Notes under the pieces: model-generated
Seen by the model: only the letters and a program-made list of their open reading frames with translations
Database searches by the model: none
What the model was told of the DNA's origin: nothing
Shown here: positions 49,794-58,993 of the stretch, piece after piece
Layout of the letters: every line of letters begins with the position of its first letter
How positions within the stretch are numbered: the first letter of the stretch is position 1
Position numbers and translations under genes: made by a program
Assembly: GCF_024436035.1 (NCBI RefSeq)
Contig: NZ_JANFNG010000010.1
Location: forward strand, 62,001 to 126,000
DNA: 64,000 nucleotides
Reading direction: 5' to 3'
Source: Streptomyces humicola
Lineage (GTDB): Bacteria; Actinomycetota; Actinomycetes; Streptomycetales; Streptomycetaceae

Positions 49794-49893
49794 CACGGTG
49801 GTCAAGTAGTCGAGTACACGGTGGTCGGACAGCCAGGGCCGAGCGGCCGGCGAAGTGGCCGCCGTTTCGGCGCGTAACCTTAAAAGTGAAGAA

Positions 49894-49911
49894 GGGCCCG
49901 TCATCGGGCCC
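49894..49911 (+). terminator. Hairpin upstream of the TIGR03936-type gene
   Basis: GGGCCCG-TCAT-CGGGCCC, a perfect 7-bp stem just after an A-rich stretch. It could be the original short terminator or a leader hairpin between the radical SAM gene and its partner. Confidence 0.5.
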
Positions 49912-49978
49912 ACGAACACACAAGGATTGAACGACACTGGGCAAGCGACAGCCCGAAGGCCCGCCGCCCGCACCCGCG

Positions 49979-50821
49979 GTGCAGCGCATTCGCCTGCGCT
50001 ACACCAAGCGCGGCCGCCTCCGGTTCACCAGCCACCGCGACTTCCAGCGTGCCTTCGAAAGGGCGCTGCGGCGCGCCGAGGTGCCGATGGCCTACTCGGC
50101 GGGCTTCACTCCGCACCCCAAGGTCAGCTACGCGGGCGCCGCACCCACCGGCGTCGCCAGCGAGGCCGAGTATCTGGAGATCGCACTCACCGAGCCGCGC
50201 GACCCGGAACGGCTCCGGACGCTGCTCGACGAGTCGCTGCCGCCCGGCCTCGATGTGGTCGAGGCGGTCGAGGCCCGCACTTCCGGGCTCGCCGACCGGC
50301 TCGAGGCATCGGTGTGGCAGCTGCGGCTCGACGGGGTGGCTCCCGCCGAGGCGGAGCGTGCGGTCGCCGCGTTCCTCGCCGCTGGCACCGTCGAGGTGAA
50401 GCGGACGACGAAGAACGGGCTGCGCGCCTTCGACGCGCGCGGTGCGGTCACGGCGCTGGAGGTTGTGGCAGAGCGCGCGCAGGCGCTGCAGCAGGTCGAC
50501 GGGGGTCCGTCGACGGGCTTGTCGACAGACGTCGAACACAGTGCCGATAGGCCGGGGCGTGCTGGCTGTGCGATACTGCGGCTGGTTGTTCGGCATCTGA
50601 CACCTGCCGTACGACCCGACGACGTCCTGTCCGGCCTCCGTGCGACGGCCGACCTCGCGCCGCCGGTTCCCGCAGAGGTGACCAGGCTGGCGCAGGGGCC
50701 GCTCGACGAGGAGTCCGGCACGGTGACCGATCCGTTGGCGCCAGATCGCGATGCTGCCACGGCCGCCCCACCCACGGCCGCCGGGCTGACCGCCGCGACG
50801 GTGTCGGACGGTTCCGCGTAG
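49979..50821 (+). CDS. TIGR03936-type radical SAM-linked protein (DUF2344)
   Basis: A 280-residue protein starting VQRIRLRYTKRGRLRFTSHR, then FQRAFERALRRAEVPMAYSAGF and HPKVSYAGAAPTG. This family is encoded next to, or fused with, TIGR03960-type radical SAM proteins and presumably acts with them; no reaction is known. GTG 49979 is the conventional start. However, CTG 49937 is in frame, 10 bp after AAGGA, and gives GKRQPEGPPPAPAVQ, the N-terminus I recall from relatives, so a CTG start is plausible. The C-terminal ~60 residues are variable. Confidence 0.85.
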   Translation: MQRIRLRYTKRGRLRFTSHRDFQRAFERALRRAEVPMAYSAGFTPHPKVSYAGAAPTGVASEAEYLEIALTEPRDPERLRTLLDESLPPGLDVVEAVEARTSGLADRLEASVWQLRLDGVAPAEAERAVAAFLAAGTVEVKRTTKNGLRAFDARGAVTALEVVAERAQALQQVDGGPSTGLSTDVEHSADRPGRAGCAILRLVVRHLTPAVRPDDVLSGLRATADLAPPVPAEVTRLAQGPLDEESGTVTDPLAPDRDAATAAPPTAAGLTAATVSDGSA

Positions 50822-51038
50822 GACCGTCGTCGACGCGTCGCCGATGCGCCAGGGAGCCACCCGGGCCCGGTGATGCGCTGACACAGGAGACTTTCGCCGG
50901 TGCCGTCAGAGCGGCGCCGACGAGTGAGACGACAGCTCCCGTGAGGCGCTCGCGCCCCGGGCAGCGGAGCCGTGACAGTGCGGACCGCCGCCGGAACCAA
51001 GGCGCGGCGCCCGGGAGCGTGACGGGAGAAATGCCCGC

Positions 51039-54000
51039 ATGCTCGAGAACCCCGAGCCCGGTAATGAGGCGCCCCAGGCGCCCGATACACAGGAATCCGG
51101 CGTGAGCGCCGGACCAGAGACGCCGCCGGCCGCGCGCCGCCGTCGCCGGGCCGCATCACGCCCGGCAGGCCCGCCGGCTGCGACCGAGGCCACGGCCGAG
51201 GAGCCGGTGGCCGCATCCGCTTCGCCATCCGTGCCTGCCGACGACGCCGTGAGCGCGCCGGAGGCCGAGGAGAAGCCTGCCCGCACCCGGCGCCGCGCGA
51301 CCCGCAAGGCGACCGCCCCTGCGGGCCCGCCCAGGGCGGCGGAGACGACGGAGGAGCCCGCCGCAGCGACGGGCGCCGCGGAGCCGCAGCAGGAGGAGCC
51401 CGCCCGCGCGACGCGCCGGCGCACCCGCAAGACCGCCGAGACGAAGAAAACCGCGGAAGGTGCGGAAACCACAGAGGCTGTGGAGGCCGCTGAGGCCACC
51501 GAGCCGGAGGCGGTCGAGAAGCCTCGCCGCACCCGCAAGCGCGCAGCCGCGACTGCGGAAGCTGCGGAGGACACCCGGCGGCTGAAGCCGGGGGCGCTCG
51601 CCCCCAAGGGCGCGGAAGCGGCGCCCGCATCCGAGCCCGAGGCCGCCCCCGAGACGAAGCCGGCCGGCACCCGCCGCCGTAAGGCCACCGCGCCCGCCGG
51701 CCCGCCGAGCTTTGCTCATGGGCAGGCCGAGGGGGCGCCGGAAGCGGAACCGGAGGAGGCCGCGGGGCTTCCGCGCGCCGTCCGCCCGCCCACCGCCGTC
51801 TTCCAGCCCCCGGTGTTCACTGCTCCGGAGCCCACGCCTGCGGTGCCTGCCGCCGCCCGCGAGGAGGCAGCCGCCGGCGAGGAGGAGGAAGAGGAGACCG
51901 CTTCCCGTCGACGCCGTCGCCGCCGGGGCGGTGCCCTGTCGGAGGCACCTGCCGAGACCGTCGTCACCGAAGAGGAGCCCGCCGAGGAAGCCGAGGCGGA
52001 AGCCGAGGCCGAGGAGGGCCGCGAGGAGGGTGCCGAGGAGCGTCCCTCCGCCCGTCGCCGCCGTCGCGGCGGCCGTCGCCGTCGCCGCGGTGAGGCAGCC
52101 GAGGGCGAGGAGGCCCCCGCCGAGGAGGCCGCCGAGGAAGCTGAGGCGGAAGCCGAGGCCGAGGAGGGCCGCGAGGAAGCCGCTGCCGAGCAGGGCGAGG
52201 GGGCCGCAGGTACCAGCAGCAGCCGTCGCCGTCGCCGCCGTCGTCGTCGCAGCGGCGAGGCCGCCGCGGAGGCCGAGCAGCTCACCGACGAAGAAGGCGT
52301 CCGCACCGTCGTCAAGATCCGCGAGCCGAGGGAGCGGCGCGGCAAGGAGGCCGAGCCGTCCGACGAGGTGCAGTCCATCAAGGGCTCGACCCGTCTGGAG
52401 GCGAAGAAGCAGCGCCGCCGCGAGGGCCGTGAGCAGGGCCGGCGCCGGGTGCCGATCATCACCGAGGCGGAGTTCCTGGCGCGCCGCGAGGCCGTCGAGC
52501 GCGTCATGGTGGTCCGAGAGAACGGGGAGCGCACCCAGATCGGCGTCCTGGAGGACGACGTGCTCGTCGAGCACTTCGTCAACAAGGAACAGGCCACCTC
52601 CTACGTCGGCAATGTCTACCTGGGCAAGGTCCAGAACGTGCTGCCGTCGATGGAGGCCGCGTTCGTCGACATCGGCAAGGGCCGCAACGCGGTGCTGTAC
52701 GCGGGAGAGGTCAACTTCGAGGCGCTGGGTCTCGCCGGTGGTCCGCGCCGCATCGAGACCGCGCTCAAGTCCGGCCAGTCCGTCCTCGTCCAGGTCACCA
52801 AGGACCCGATCGGCCACAAGGGCGCCCGGCTGACCAGCCAGGTCTCCCTGCCCGGCCGCTACCTGGTGTACGTGCCCGAGGGCTCGATGACCGGTATCAG
52901 CCGCAAGCTGCCCGACACCGAGCGGGCCCGGCTGAAGCAGATCCTCAAGAAGATCGTCCCGGAGGACGCGGGCGTGATCGTGCGCACCGCTGCCGAGGGC
53001 GCGAGCGAGGAGGAGCTGCAGCGGGACGTCGCACGGCTGCAGGCGCAGTGGGAGGAGATCCAGAAGAAGGCGAAGAACGGCAACGCGCCGACGCTGCTCT
53101 ACGGTGAGCCGGACATGACCGTCCGGGTCGTCCGCGACATCTTCAACGAGGACTTCTCCAAGGTCATCATCAGCGGTGACAACGCCTGGGAGACCATCCA
53201 CGGATACGTCAGCCATGTCGCGCCCGACCTGGTCGACCGGCTGCAGAAGTGGACCTCTGACGTCGACGTCTTCGCCACCTACCGCATCGACGAGCAGCTG
53301 CTGAAGGCGCTCGACCGGAAGGTGTGGCTGCCCAGCGGCGGTTCGCTGGTGATCGACAAGACCGAAGCGATGGTCGTGATCGATGTCAACACCGGCAAGT
53401 TCACCGGCCAGGGCGGCAACCTGGAGGAGACCGTCACCAGGAACAACCTGGAGGCGGCCGAGGAGATCGTCCGCCAGCTGCGGCTGCGCGACCTCGGCGG
53501 CATCGTCGTCATCGACTTCATCGACATGGTGCTGGAGTCCAACCGCGATCTGGTGATGCGCCGGTTGCTGGAGTGCCTGGGCAGGGACCGCACCAAGCAC
53601 CAGGTTGCCGAGGTGACGTCGCTCGGCCTGGTCCAGATGACCCGCAAGCGGGTCGGGCAGGGGCTGCTCGAGTCCTTCTCCGAGACGTGCGCCCACTGCA
53701 ACGGCCGCGGCGTGATCGTGCACATGGACCAGGCCACGACCAGCGGCGGTGGGGGCGGCAAGCGCAAGCGCAAAGGCCGTGCGGCCGTCGCGCCCGCGCC
53801 CGCTGCCGAGGCCGCCGAGACCGCTGAAGCCGTGGAGGAGCCGCAGGCCGCATCGCCGGACGGTGAAGTCGCCGAACCGCGGCCCGAGCTCGAAGCGGCG
53901 GCCGTCGCCCCGGCGCCGGGTGACGAGGAGGAGTGGTTCGGCAGCGCCGCCGAGGCCGAGGCGGCAGCGGCTTCACGCGGCCGTGGCCGCCGCCGCGGAC

Positions 54001-54623
54001 CGCGCGCCGCCAGCGCACCGGCGGGCCCGCCGAAGTCGGCGGAGGCCCAGGTGGTCGTCGTGGCCGAGCAGCCGGAGCAGCCGGCGGAGGAGCCGGTTGC
54101 CGTGGTTGCCGAGGTGGCCGAGCCCGCGCCGGTGCGTACGCGGCGCCGTGCGACCCGCAAGGCGACGGCCCCCGCCGGCTCGCCGAAGGTCGCGAACGAG
54201 CCGGCCGAGGCCGCGGTCGTGGTCGTGCCGTCGGCGGGCAAGCCCCAGGAGCAGCCGCAGGAGCAGTCGGTGGCCGAGCCGGTCGCGCAGGCCGCGGAGC
54301 CGCTGCCTGCGCGGCGGCGCGCCACCCGCAAGGCGACCGCTCCCGCGGGTCCGCCGCCGACCACCGAGGGCGAGGCCGTCATCGTCGTCCCGGCCGCTTC
54401 CGAGGCGCAGTCCGAGCGCGTCGGCGAGACCGAGGCCCTGCCGAAGAAGCGGGTCCGCAAGTCGGCCGCGAAGAAGACGACGACGGCCAAGAAGGCCGCG
54501 GCGAAGAAGACGACGGCGAAGAAGACGGCCGCGAAGAAGACCACGAAGAAGGCGGCGGCCAAGAAGACGGCCGCGGCGCCTCAGACGCCTCCGGCGTCGG
54601 TCTCCGCCACGGCCGACGAGTAG
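51039..54623 (+). CDS. rne: Ribonuclease E/G with long repetitive arms
   Basis: A 1194-residue endoribonuclease for mRNA and rRNA processing. Residues 1-~480 are disordered, rich in Ala/Glu and Arg (RRRRRGGRRRRRG). The S1 domain and core follow (TSYVGNVYLGKVQNVLPSME). Catalytic Asp782 (VVIDVNTGKF) and Asp826 (VVIDFIDM), and the Zn-link Cys884 and Cys887 (CAHCNGRG) are present. The C-terminal 290 residues repeat the Ala/Arg style and end in a lysine-rich KKTTAKKTAAKK tail. Six copies of an RRRATRKATAPAGPP-like unit occur, three on each side of the core. Confidence 0.95.
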   Translation: MLENPEPGNEAPQAPDTQESGVSAGPETPPAARRRRRAASRPAGPPAATEATAEEPVAASASPSVPADDAVSAPEAEEKPARTRRRATRKATAPAGPPRAAETTEEPAAATGAAEPQQEEPARATRRRTRKTAETKKTAEGAETTEAVEAAEATEPEAVEKPRRTRKRAAATAEAAEDTRRLKPGALAPKGAEAAPASEPEAAPETKPAGTRRRKATAPAGPPSFAHGQAEGAPEAEPEEAAGLPRAVRPPTAVFQPPVFTAPEPTPAVPAAAREEAAAGEEEEEETASRRRRRRRGGALSEAPAETVVTEEEPAEEAEAEAEAEEGREEGAEERPSARRRRRGGRRRRRGEAAEGEEAPAEEAAEEAEAEAEAEEGREEAAAEQGEGAAGTSSSRRRRRRRRRSGEAAAEAEQLTDEEGVRTVVKIREPRERRGKEAEPSDEVQSIKGSTRLEAKKQRRREGREQGRRRVPIITEAEFLARREAVERVMVVRENGERTQIGVLEDDVLVEHFVNKEQATSYVGNVYLGKVQNVLPSMEAAFVDIGKGRNAVLYAGEVNFEALGLAGGPRRIETALKSGQSVLVQVTKDPIGHKGARLTSQVSLPGRYLVYVPEGSMTGISRKLPDTERARLKQILKKIVPEDAGVIVRTAAEGASEEELQRDVARLQAQWEEIQKKAKNGNAPTLLYGEPDMTVRVVRDIFNEDFSKVIISGDNAWETIHGYVSHVAPDLVDRLQKWTSDVDVFATYRIDEQLLKALDRKVWLPSGGSLVIDKTEAMVVIDVNTGKFTGQGGNLEETVTRNNLEAAEEIVRQLRLRDLGGIVVIDFIDMVLESNRDLVMRRLLECLGRDRTKHQVAEVTSLGLVQMTRKRVGQGLLESFSETCAHCNGRGVIVHMDQATTSGGGGGKRKRKGRAAVAPAPAAEAAETAEAVEEPQAASPDGEVAEPRPELEAAAVAPAPGDEEEWFGSAAEAEAAAASRGRGRRRGPRAASAPAGPPKSAEAQVVVVAEQPEQPAEEPVAVVAEVAEPAPVRTRRRATRKATAPAGSPKVANEPAEAAVVVVPSAGKPQEQPQEQSVAEPVAQAAEPLPARRRATRKATAPAGPPPTTEGEAVIVVPAASEAQSERVGETEALPKKRVRKSAAKKTTTAKKAAAKKTTAKKTAAKKTTKKAAAKKTAAAPQTPPASVSATADE

Positions 54624-54634
54624 TCGACCTCCAG

Positions 54635-54668
54635 GGGCCGCTCGTCCCGTCCCCGGGACGGGCGGCCC
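54635..54668 (+). terminator. Terminator after rne
   Basis: A 16-bp inverted repeat with two mismatches (left arm GGGCCGCTCGTCCCGT), 12 bp after the stop. Confidence 0.8.
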
Positions 54669-54671
54669 GGT

Positions 54672-54700
54672 TTGACCGGGGTGAATGCGCCCCGTAACCT
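54672..54700 (+). promoter_or_regulatory. Vegetative promoter of rplU-rpmA
   Basis: TTGACC (54672-54677), a 17-bp spacer and TAACCT (54695-54700): a very good match to the housekeeping sigma factor consensus. The leader to the rplU start would be about 130 nt. Confidence 0.75.
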
Positions 54701-54777
54701 TGTCCTTCGGCGATTCTGCGCCCGCTCCTGAGCACCTTCCTTCCGGTTCGCCGGGAGAGGCCCCTCAACCTTTGGCC

Positions 54778-54811
54778 CATGCCATCCGGGGTGGCTGGCA
54801 TCAGGAGTGCC
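54778..54811 (+). promoter_or_regulatory. Structured rplU leader
   Basis: Two mutually exclusive stems share one arm: ATGCCA/TGGCAT and TGGCA-TCAGGAG-TGCCA. The shared TGGCA lies at about 54796-54800. This is the kind of alternative pairing expected of a ribosomal-protein autoregulatory leader. Inference from pairing only. Confidence 0.4.
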
Positions 54812-54837
54812 ACTTCGAGCGAGAGAGTGAGATCCGC

Positions 54838-55158
54838 GTGTACGCAGTTGTGCGTAGCGGTGGCCGTCAGCACAAGGTTGCGGTCGGCGACATCGTTGAG
54901 GTTGACAAGCTTTCCACCCACAACGTGGGTGACACGGTCGAGCTCTCGACCCTGCTGCTCGTCGATGGCGACTCCGTCACCAGCGACCCGTGGGTCCTGG
55001 CGGGCGTGAAGGTCCAGGCCGAGGTCGTGGACCACCACAAGGGTGCGAAGATCGACATCCTTCGGTACAAGAACAAGACCGGTTACCGTCGGCGCCAGGG
55101 CCACCGCCAGCAGTACACGGCGCTGAAGATCACCGGCATCCCCACGGCTGCGAAGTAA
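54838..55158 (+). CDS. rplU: Ribosomal protein bL21
   Basis: A 106-residue 50S subunit protein that binds 23S r[21 protein letters not shown] is the family start, and [19 protein letters not shown] the conserved basic C-terminal region. GTG start. Followed 14 bp later by rpmA. Confidence 0.98.
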   Translation: MYAVVRSGGRQHKVAVGDIVEVDKLSTHNVGDTVELSTLLLVDGDSVTSDPWVLAGVKVQAEVVDHHKGAKIDILRYKNKTGYRRRQGHRQQYTALKITGIPTAAK

Positions 55159-55172
55159 GGGACTGAGGAGAG

Positions 55173-55433
55173 ATGGCACACAAGAAGGGCGCATCGTCCA
55201 CCCGGAACGGTCGCGACTCCAACGCCCAGCGGCTCGGCGTCAAGCGCTTCGGCGGCCAGCTGGTCAACGCGGGCGAGATCATCGTCCGTCAGCGCGGCAC
55301 CCACTTCCACCCGGGCCTGAACGTCGGCCGTGGTGGCGACGACACGCTGTTCGCCCTGGCCGAGGGCGCGGTGCAGTTCGGCACCAGCCGTGGCCGCAAG
55401 GTCGTGAGCATCGTCCCGGCTGCCGCTGAGTAA
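55173..55433 (+). CDS. rpmA: Ribosomal protein bL27
   Basis: An 86-residue 50S protein near the peptidyl transferase centre. The start [20 protein letters not shown] is the conserved N-terminal tail that reaches toward the tRNA ends; no cleavable N-terminal extension as in Firmicutes. AGGAGAG precedes the ATG. Confidence 0.98.
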   Translation: MAHKKGASSTRNGRDSNAQRLGVKRFGGQLVNAGEIIVRQRGTHFHPGLNVGRGGDDTLFALAEGAVQFGTSRGRKVVSIVPAAAE

Positions 55434-55455
55434 GCACCAGCCGTAGACATCCACC

Positions 55456-55508
55456 CGAGGGCGGGCCGCTCTCCTCGTCTCCACGGCGAGGAAGACGGCC
55501 CGCCCTCG
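55456..55508 (+). terminator. Terminator between rpmA and obg
   Basis: CGAGGGCGGGCCG and its exact complement form a 13-bp stem with an inner CCTCG/CGAGG pair. Partial read-through to obg is likely, since the three genes are usually cotranscribed. Confidence 0.8.
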
Positions 55509-55550
55509 GTGCGTCAGCCTGCACATGGGAACCCTCAGGAGGCCCAGATC

Positions 55551-56990
55551 ATGACCACCTTCGTGGACCGCGTCGAGCTGCACGTCGCCGCGGGTAACGG
55601 AGGCCACGGCTGCGCCTCCGTGCACCGGGAGAAGTTCAAGCCGCTCGGCGGCCCCGACGGCGGCAACGGCGGCCGTGGCGGCGACGTCATCCTCGTCGTC
55701 GACACCTCCGTCACCACGCTCATCGACTACCACCACTCGCCGCACCGCAAGGCCACCAACGGCAAGCCGGGCGAGGGCGGAAACCGCTCCGGCGCGGACG
55801 GCCAGGACCTGATCCTGCCCGTCCCCGACGGCACCGTCGTCCTCGACAAGCGCGGCAACGTGCTCGCCGACCTCATCGGCGAGGGCACCTCGTACGTCGC
55901 CGCACAGGGTGGCCGCGGCGGCCTCGGCAACGCGGCGCTCGCCTCGGCCCGCCGCAAGGCACCCGGCTTCGCGCTGCTCGGCGAGCCCGGCCGCAGCGAG
56001 GACATCGTCCTCGAACTGAAGACCGTCGCCGACGTGGCGCTGGTGGGCTATCCGAGCGCCGGCAAGTCCTCGCTGATCTCGGTGCTCTCGGCGGCCAAGC
56101 CGAAGATCGCGGACTATCCCTTCACCACGCTCGTGCCGAACCTCGGCGTGGTCACGGCGGGCGACATCGTCTACACCATCGCCGACGTGCCGGGGCTCAT
56201 CCCCGGTGCGAGCCAGGGCAAGGGCCTGGGCCTGGAGTTCCTGCGGCATGTCGAGCGCTGCTCGGTGCTGGTGCACGTGCTCGACACCGCGGCGCTGGAG
56301 TCCGAGCGCGACCCGGTCACCGACCTCGACGTCATCGAGGCCGAGCTCGCGCAGTACGGGGGTCTCGACGACCGGCCGCGCATCGTCGCCCTCAACAAGG
56401 TCGACGTGCCCGACGGCCAGGATCTCGCCGATCTCATCAGGCCCGACCTGGAGGCCCGCGGCTACCAGGTCTTCGAGGTCTCGGCCGTCGCCCACATGGG
56501 GCTGCGCGAGCTGTCCTTCGCGCTCGCCCGGATCGTCGCCGAGGCGCGGGCGGCCAAGCCGGTGCAGGAAGCGACCCGGATCGTCATCCGGCCCAAGGCC
56601 GTCGACGACGCGGGCTTCACCGTCACCCGTGAGGGCGACATTTACCGCGTGCGCGGTGAGAAGCCCGAACGCTGGGTGCGGCAGACCGACTTCGCCAACG
56701 ACGAGGCCGTCGGCTACCTCGCCGACCGGCTGGACCGCCTCGGTGTCGAGGAGGAGTTGATGAAGCTCGGTGCCCGCGCCGGCGACGAGGTCGTCATCGG
56801 AGACGAGGACGACGCCGTCGTCTTCGACTGGGAGCCGTCCCTGGCCGCGGGCGCCGAGATGCTCGGCCGGCGCGGCGAGGACCACCGCTTCGAGGCGCCC
56901 CGCCCCGCGGCGCAGCGCCGCCGGGAGCGCCAGGCCGCGCGCGACGAGTCCGAGCAGGAGTACGAAGGGTTCCAGCCGTTTGGTGAGTGA
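55551..56990 (+). CDS. obg: GTPase Obg/CgtA
   Basis: A 479-residue GTPase tied to 50S assembly and, in Streptomyces, to the onset of aerial growth. Glycine-rich Obg fold first ([20 protein letters not shown]), G1 [10 protein letters not shown]3 DVPGLI, G4 NKVD. The C-terminal OCT domain and an acidic/basic tail follow. ATG 55551 after CAGGAGG. Confidence 0.97.
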   Translation: MTTFVDRVELHVAAGNGGHGCASVHREKFKPLGGPDGGNGGRGGDVILVVDTSVTTLIDYHHSPHRKATNGKPGEGGNRSGADGQDLILPVPDGTVVLDKRGNVLADLIGEGTSYVAAQGGRGGLGNAALASARRKAPGFALLGEPGRSEDIVLELKTVADVALVGYPSAGKSSLISVLSAAKPKIADYPFTTLVPNLGVVTAGDIVYTIADVPGLIPGASQGKGLGLEFLRHVERCSVLVHVLDTAALESERDPVTDLDVIEAELAQYGGLDDRPRIVALNKVDVPDGQDLADLIRPDLEARGYQVFEVSAVAHMGLRELSFALARIVAEARAAKPVQEATRIVIRPKAVDDAGFTVTREGDIYRVRGEKPERWVRQTDFANDEAVGYLADRLDRLGVEEELMKLGARAGDEVVIGDEDDAVVFDWEPSLAAGAEMLGRRGEDHRFEAPRPAAQRRRERQAARDESEQEYEGFQPFGE

Positions 56991-57095
56991 CGCACCTGAG
57001 CGAGCGGAGCCCGTCCACGGGCCGATACACGGAGGCAGCGGCCGCTGCAGCTCGCGTAGCATCAGCGCACGGCCGATAGTTGTGGGGTACATGAG

Positions 57096-58259
57096 GTGTC
57101 AGGCGTACAGCAGCGGCAGCACGACGGGACGACGGTCCGGGACGACGTGGCGTCGGCCCGCAGAATCGTCGTCAAGATCGGCTCGTCGTCGCTGACCACC
57201 GCCGTCGGCGGGCTCGACGCCGACCGGGTGGACGCTCTCGTCGACGTGATCGCCAAGGTGCGCGGGGGTCGCGAGAACGCGGCCAAGGAGATCGTGCTGG
57301 TCTCCTCCGGCGCGATCGCCGCCGGCCTCGCCCCGCTCGGCCTCGCCAAACGCCCCCGCGACCTCGCCCGGCAGCAGGCCGCCGCCAGCGTCGGGCAGGG
57401 TCTGCTCGTCGCCCGCTACACCGCCTCCTTCGCCCGCTACGGCGTGCGGGTCGGCCAGGTGCTGCTCACCACCGACGACATCAGCCGCCGCGCGCACTAC
57501 CGCAACGCCTACCGCACGCTGGAGAAGCTACTGGCGATGGGCGCGCTGCCGGTCGTCAACGAGAACGACACCGTCGCCACCGACGAGATCCGCTTCGGCG
57601 ACAACGACCGGCTCGCGGCGCTCGTCGCCCACCTGGTACGGGCCGATCTGCTCGTCCTCCTCTCCGACGTCGACGGGCTCTACGACGGTGACCCGCGCAG
57701 GCCGGGCACCAGCAGGATCGCCGAGGTCACAGGGGAGGCCGACCTCAAAGGGGTCGTGATCGGCAGCGCGGGCAAGGCAGGTGTCGGCACCGGCGGCATG
57801 GTGACCAAGGTCGACGCCGCCCGGATCGCCGCCGAGGCCGGCATCCCGGTCGTCCTCACCTCCGCCGTCCATGCCGCCGACGCGCTTGCCGGCCGTCCCA
57901 CCGGCACCCTCTTCCACCCCACGGGGAAGCGCTCGGCGAACCGGTTGCTCTGGCTCGCCCACGCCTCCGCGCCGCGCGGAGTCCTGCACCTGGACGACGG
58001 CGCCGTCACGGCGGTCGTGGAGCGCCGCACCTCGCTGCTGCCGGCCGGTCTCACCGGGGTGGAGGGCCATTTCGTTGCAGGTGACCCGGTGGACCTGGTG
58101 GACGAGTCGGGGCGCACGGTCGCCCGCGGCCTGGTCAACTTCGACGCCAAGGAACTGCCGCGGCTGCTCGGCCGCTCCACGCATGAACTCGCCGCGGAAC
58201 TGGGCCCGGCGTACGAGCGCGAGGTCGTCCACCGGGACGACCTGGTCGTCCTCGGCTGA
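57096..58259 (+). CDS. proB: Glutamate 5-kinase
   Basis: A 387-residue first enzyme of proline synthesis, phosphorylating glutamate. The kinase domain has RRIVVKIGSSSL, VSSGAIAAGL, VNENDTVATDEIRFGDND and GTGGMVTKVDAA; the C-terminal PUA domain spans about residues 290-375. The GTG at 57096 has a weak Shine-Dalgarno. Confidence 0.96.
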   Translation: MSGVQQRQHDGTTVRDDVASARRIVVKIGSSSLTTAVGGLDADRVDALVDVIAKVRGGRENAAKEIVLVSSGAIAAGLAPLGLAKRPRDLARQQAAASVGQGLLVARYTASFARYGVRVGQVLLTTDDISRRAHYRNAYRTLEKLLAMGALPVVNENDTVATDEIRFGDNDRLAALVAHLVRADLLVLLSDVDGLYDGDPRRPGTSRIAEVTGEADLKGVVIGSAGKAGVGTGGMVTKVDAARIAAEAGIPVVLTSAVHAADALAGRPTGTLFHPTGKRSANRLLWLAHASAPRGVLHLDDGAVTAVVERRTSLLPAGLTGVEGHFVAGDPVDLVDESGRTVARGLVNFDAKELPRLLGRSTHELAAELGPAYEREVVHRDDLVVLG

Positions 58260-58388
58260 GCGCCGGGGTGCCCGCGCCCGCAATCATCCGCGATCCGGTG
58301 TCTTATTGCCGAAAAGCGCCCCGCGACCGTCCGGAGGCTGGTCAACTTTGATGCGGGGGACCGAGGGATACGCACACAGGAGGCCGCC

Positions 58389-58895
58389 GTGAGACGAGCG
58401 CGCCCGGGGGCTGTGCCCCGTGGAACCGGGGGGACCTCCTCAGCCCGCCGGACTGGGGAGGAACGAGCACTGGCCAGCGTCGACGGCATACACGCCGAGA
58501 ACAGCCGGCGGGAGCCGGCGGCCGACGCGGAGCCGCAGGCCCGTGAGCGCAACGCATCGCGGCTGTGGCATGTCACGCTCAGCGTCTCCGGTGCAAAGGC
58601 GCCGGTCACCGAGGTCAGAAGAGCCCTGGAGCAGCTCGCGCACGATCACCCCTTCCTGCTGACCAGCCGCTACGCGGGTGATCACGCGGAGATCCGCTAC
58701 TGGGAGGAGGCTCGCGACCTGCACGACGCGGCCGCGATGGCGCTGCGGCTGTGGGGCGAGCACCGGGCCACGGCCAAGCTCCCGCCATGGGAGATCGTGG
58801 GCCTTGAGGTGATCGACCGCGAGACGTACCACCAGCGCGTCGCGGAGGGCTACGGCCCGCCACCGGCGACATCCGTCGGGGTGCACCCGTACTGA
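58389..58895 (+). CDS. Conserved hypothetical protein between proB and proA
   Basis: Up to 168 residues. The C-terminal ~110 residues (SRLWHVTLSVSGAKAPVTEV, ALEQLAHDHPFLLTSRYAGD, LRLWGEHRATAKLPPWEIVG) look like one compact alpha/beta domain; the first ~55 are low-complexity. GTG 58389 is the conventional start, but CTG 58470 follows GGGGAGGA at ideal distance and would give a 141-residue protein beginning ASVDGIHAENS. Function unknown; its place between proB and proA may be coincidental. Confidence 0.7.
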   Translation: MRRARPGAVPRGTGGTSSARRTGEERALASVDGIHAENSRREPAADAEPQARERNASRLWHVTLSVSGAKAPVTEVRRALEQLAHDHPFLLTSRYAGDHAEIRYWEEARDLHDAAAMALRLWGEHRATAKLPPWEIVGLEVIDRETYHQRVAEGYGPPPATSVGVHPY

Positions 58896-58993
58896 CATCG
58901 GTTCCGTGAGATCTGCGAGGTCCGCGAGAAGCTGCGGGTCCGCCATCTGAAATGGCGGCGCGGTACCGGCCGCGAGCTCAGTACCCTTCCCAC

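Noticed and set aside
49861-49911. Second recombinase attachment site
   Set aside because: The short GGGCCCG hairpin has no counterpart at the left end of the element.
51156-53723. 855-codon frame antisense to rne
   Set aside because: A product of GC-rich codon bias; Leu/Gly/Arg/Asp repetition and no domain, while the plus strand has all RNase E motifs.
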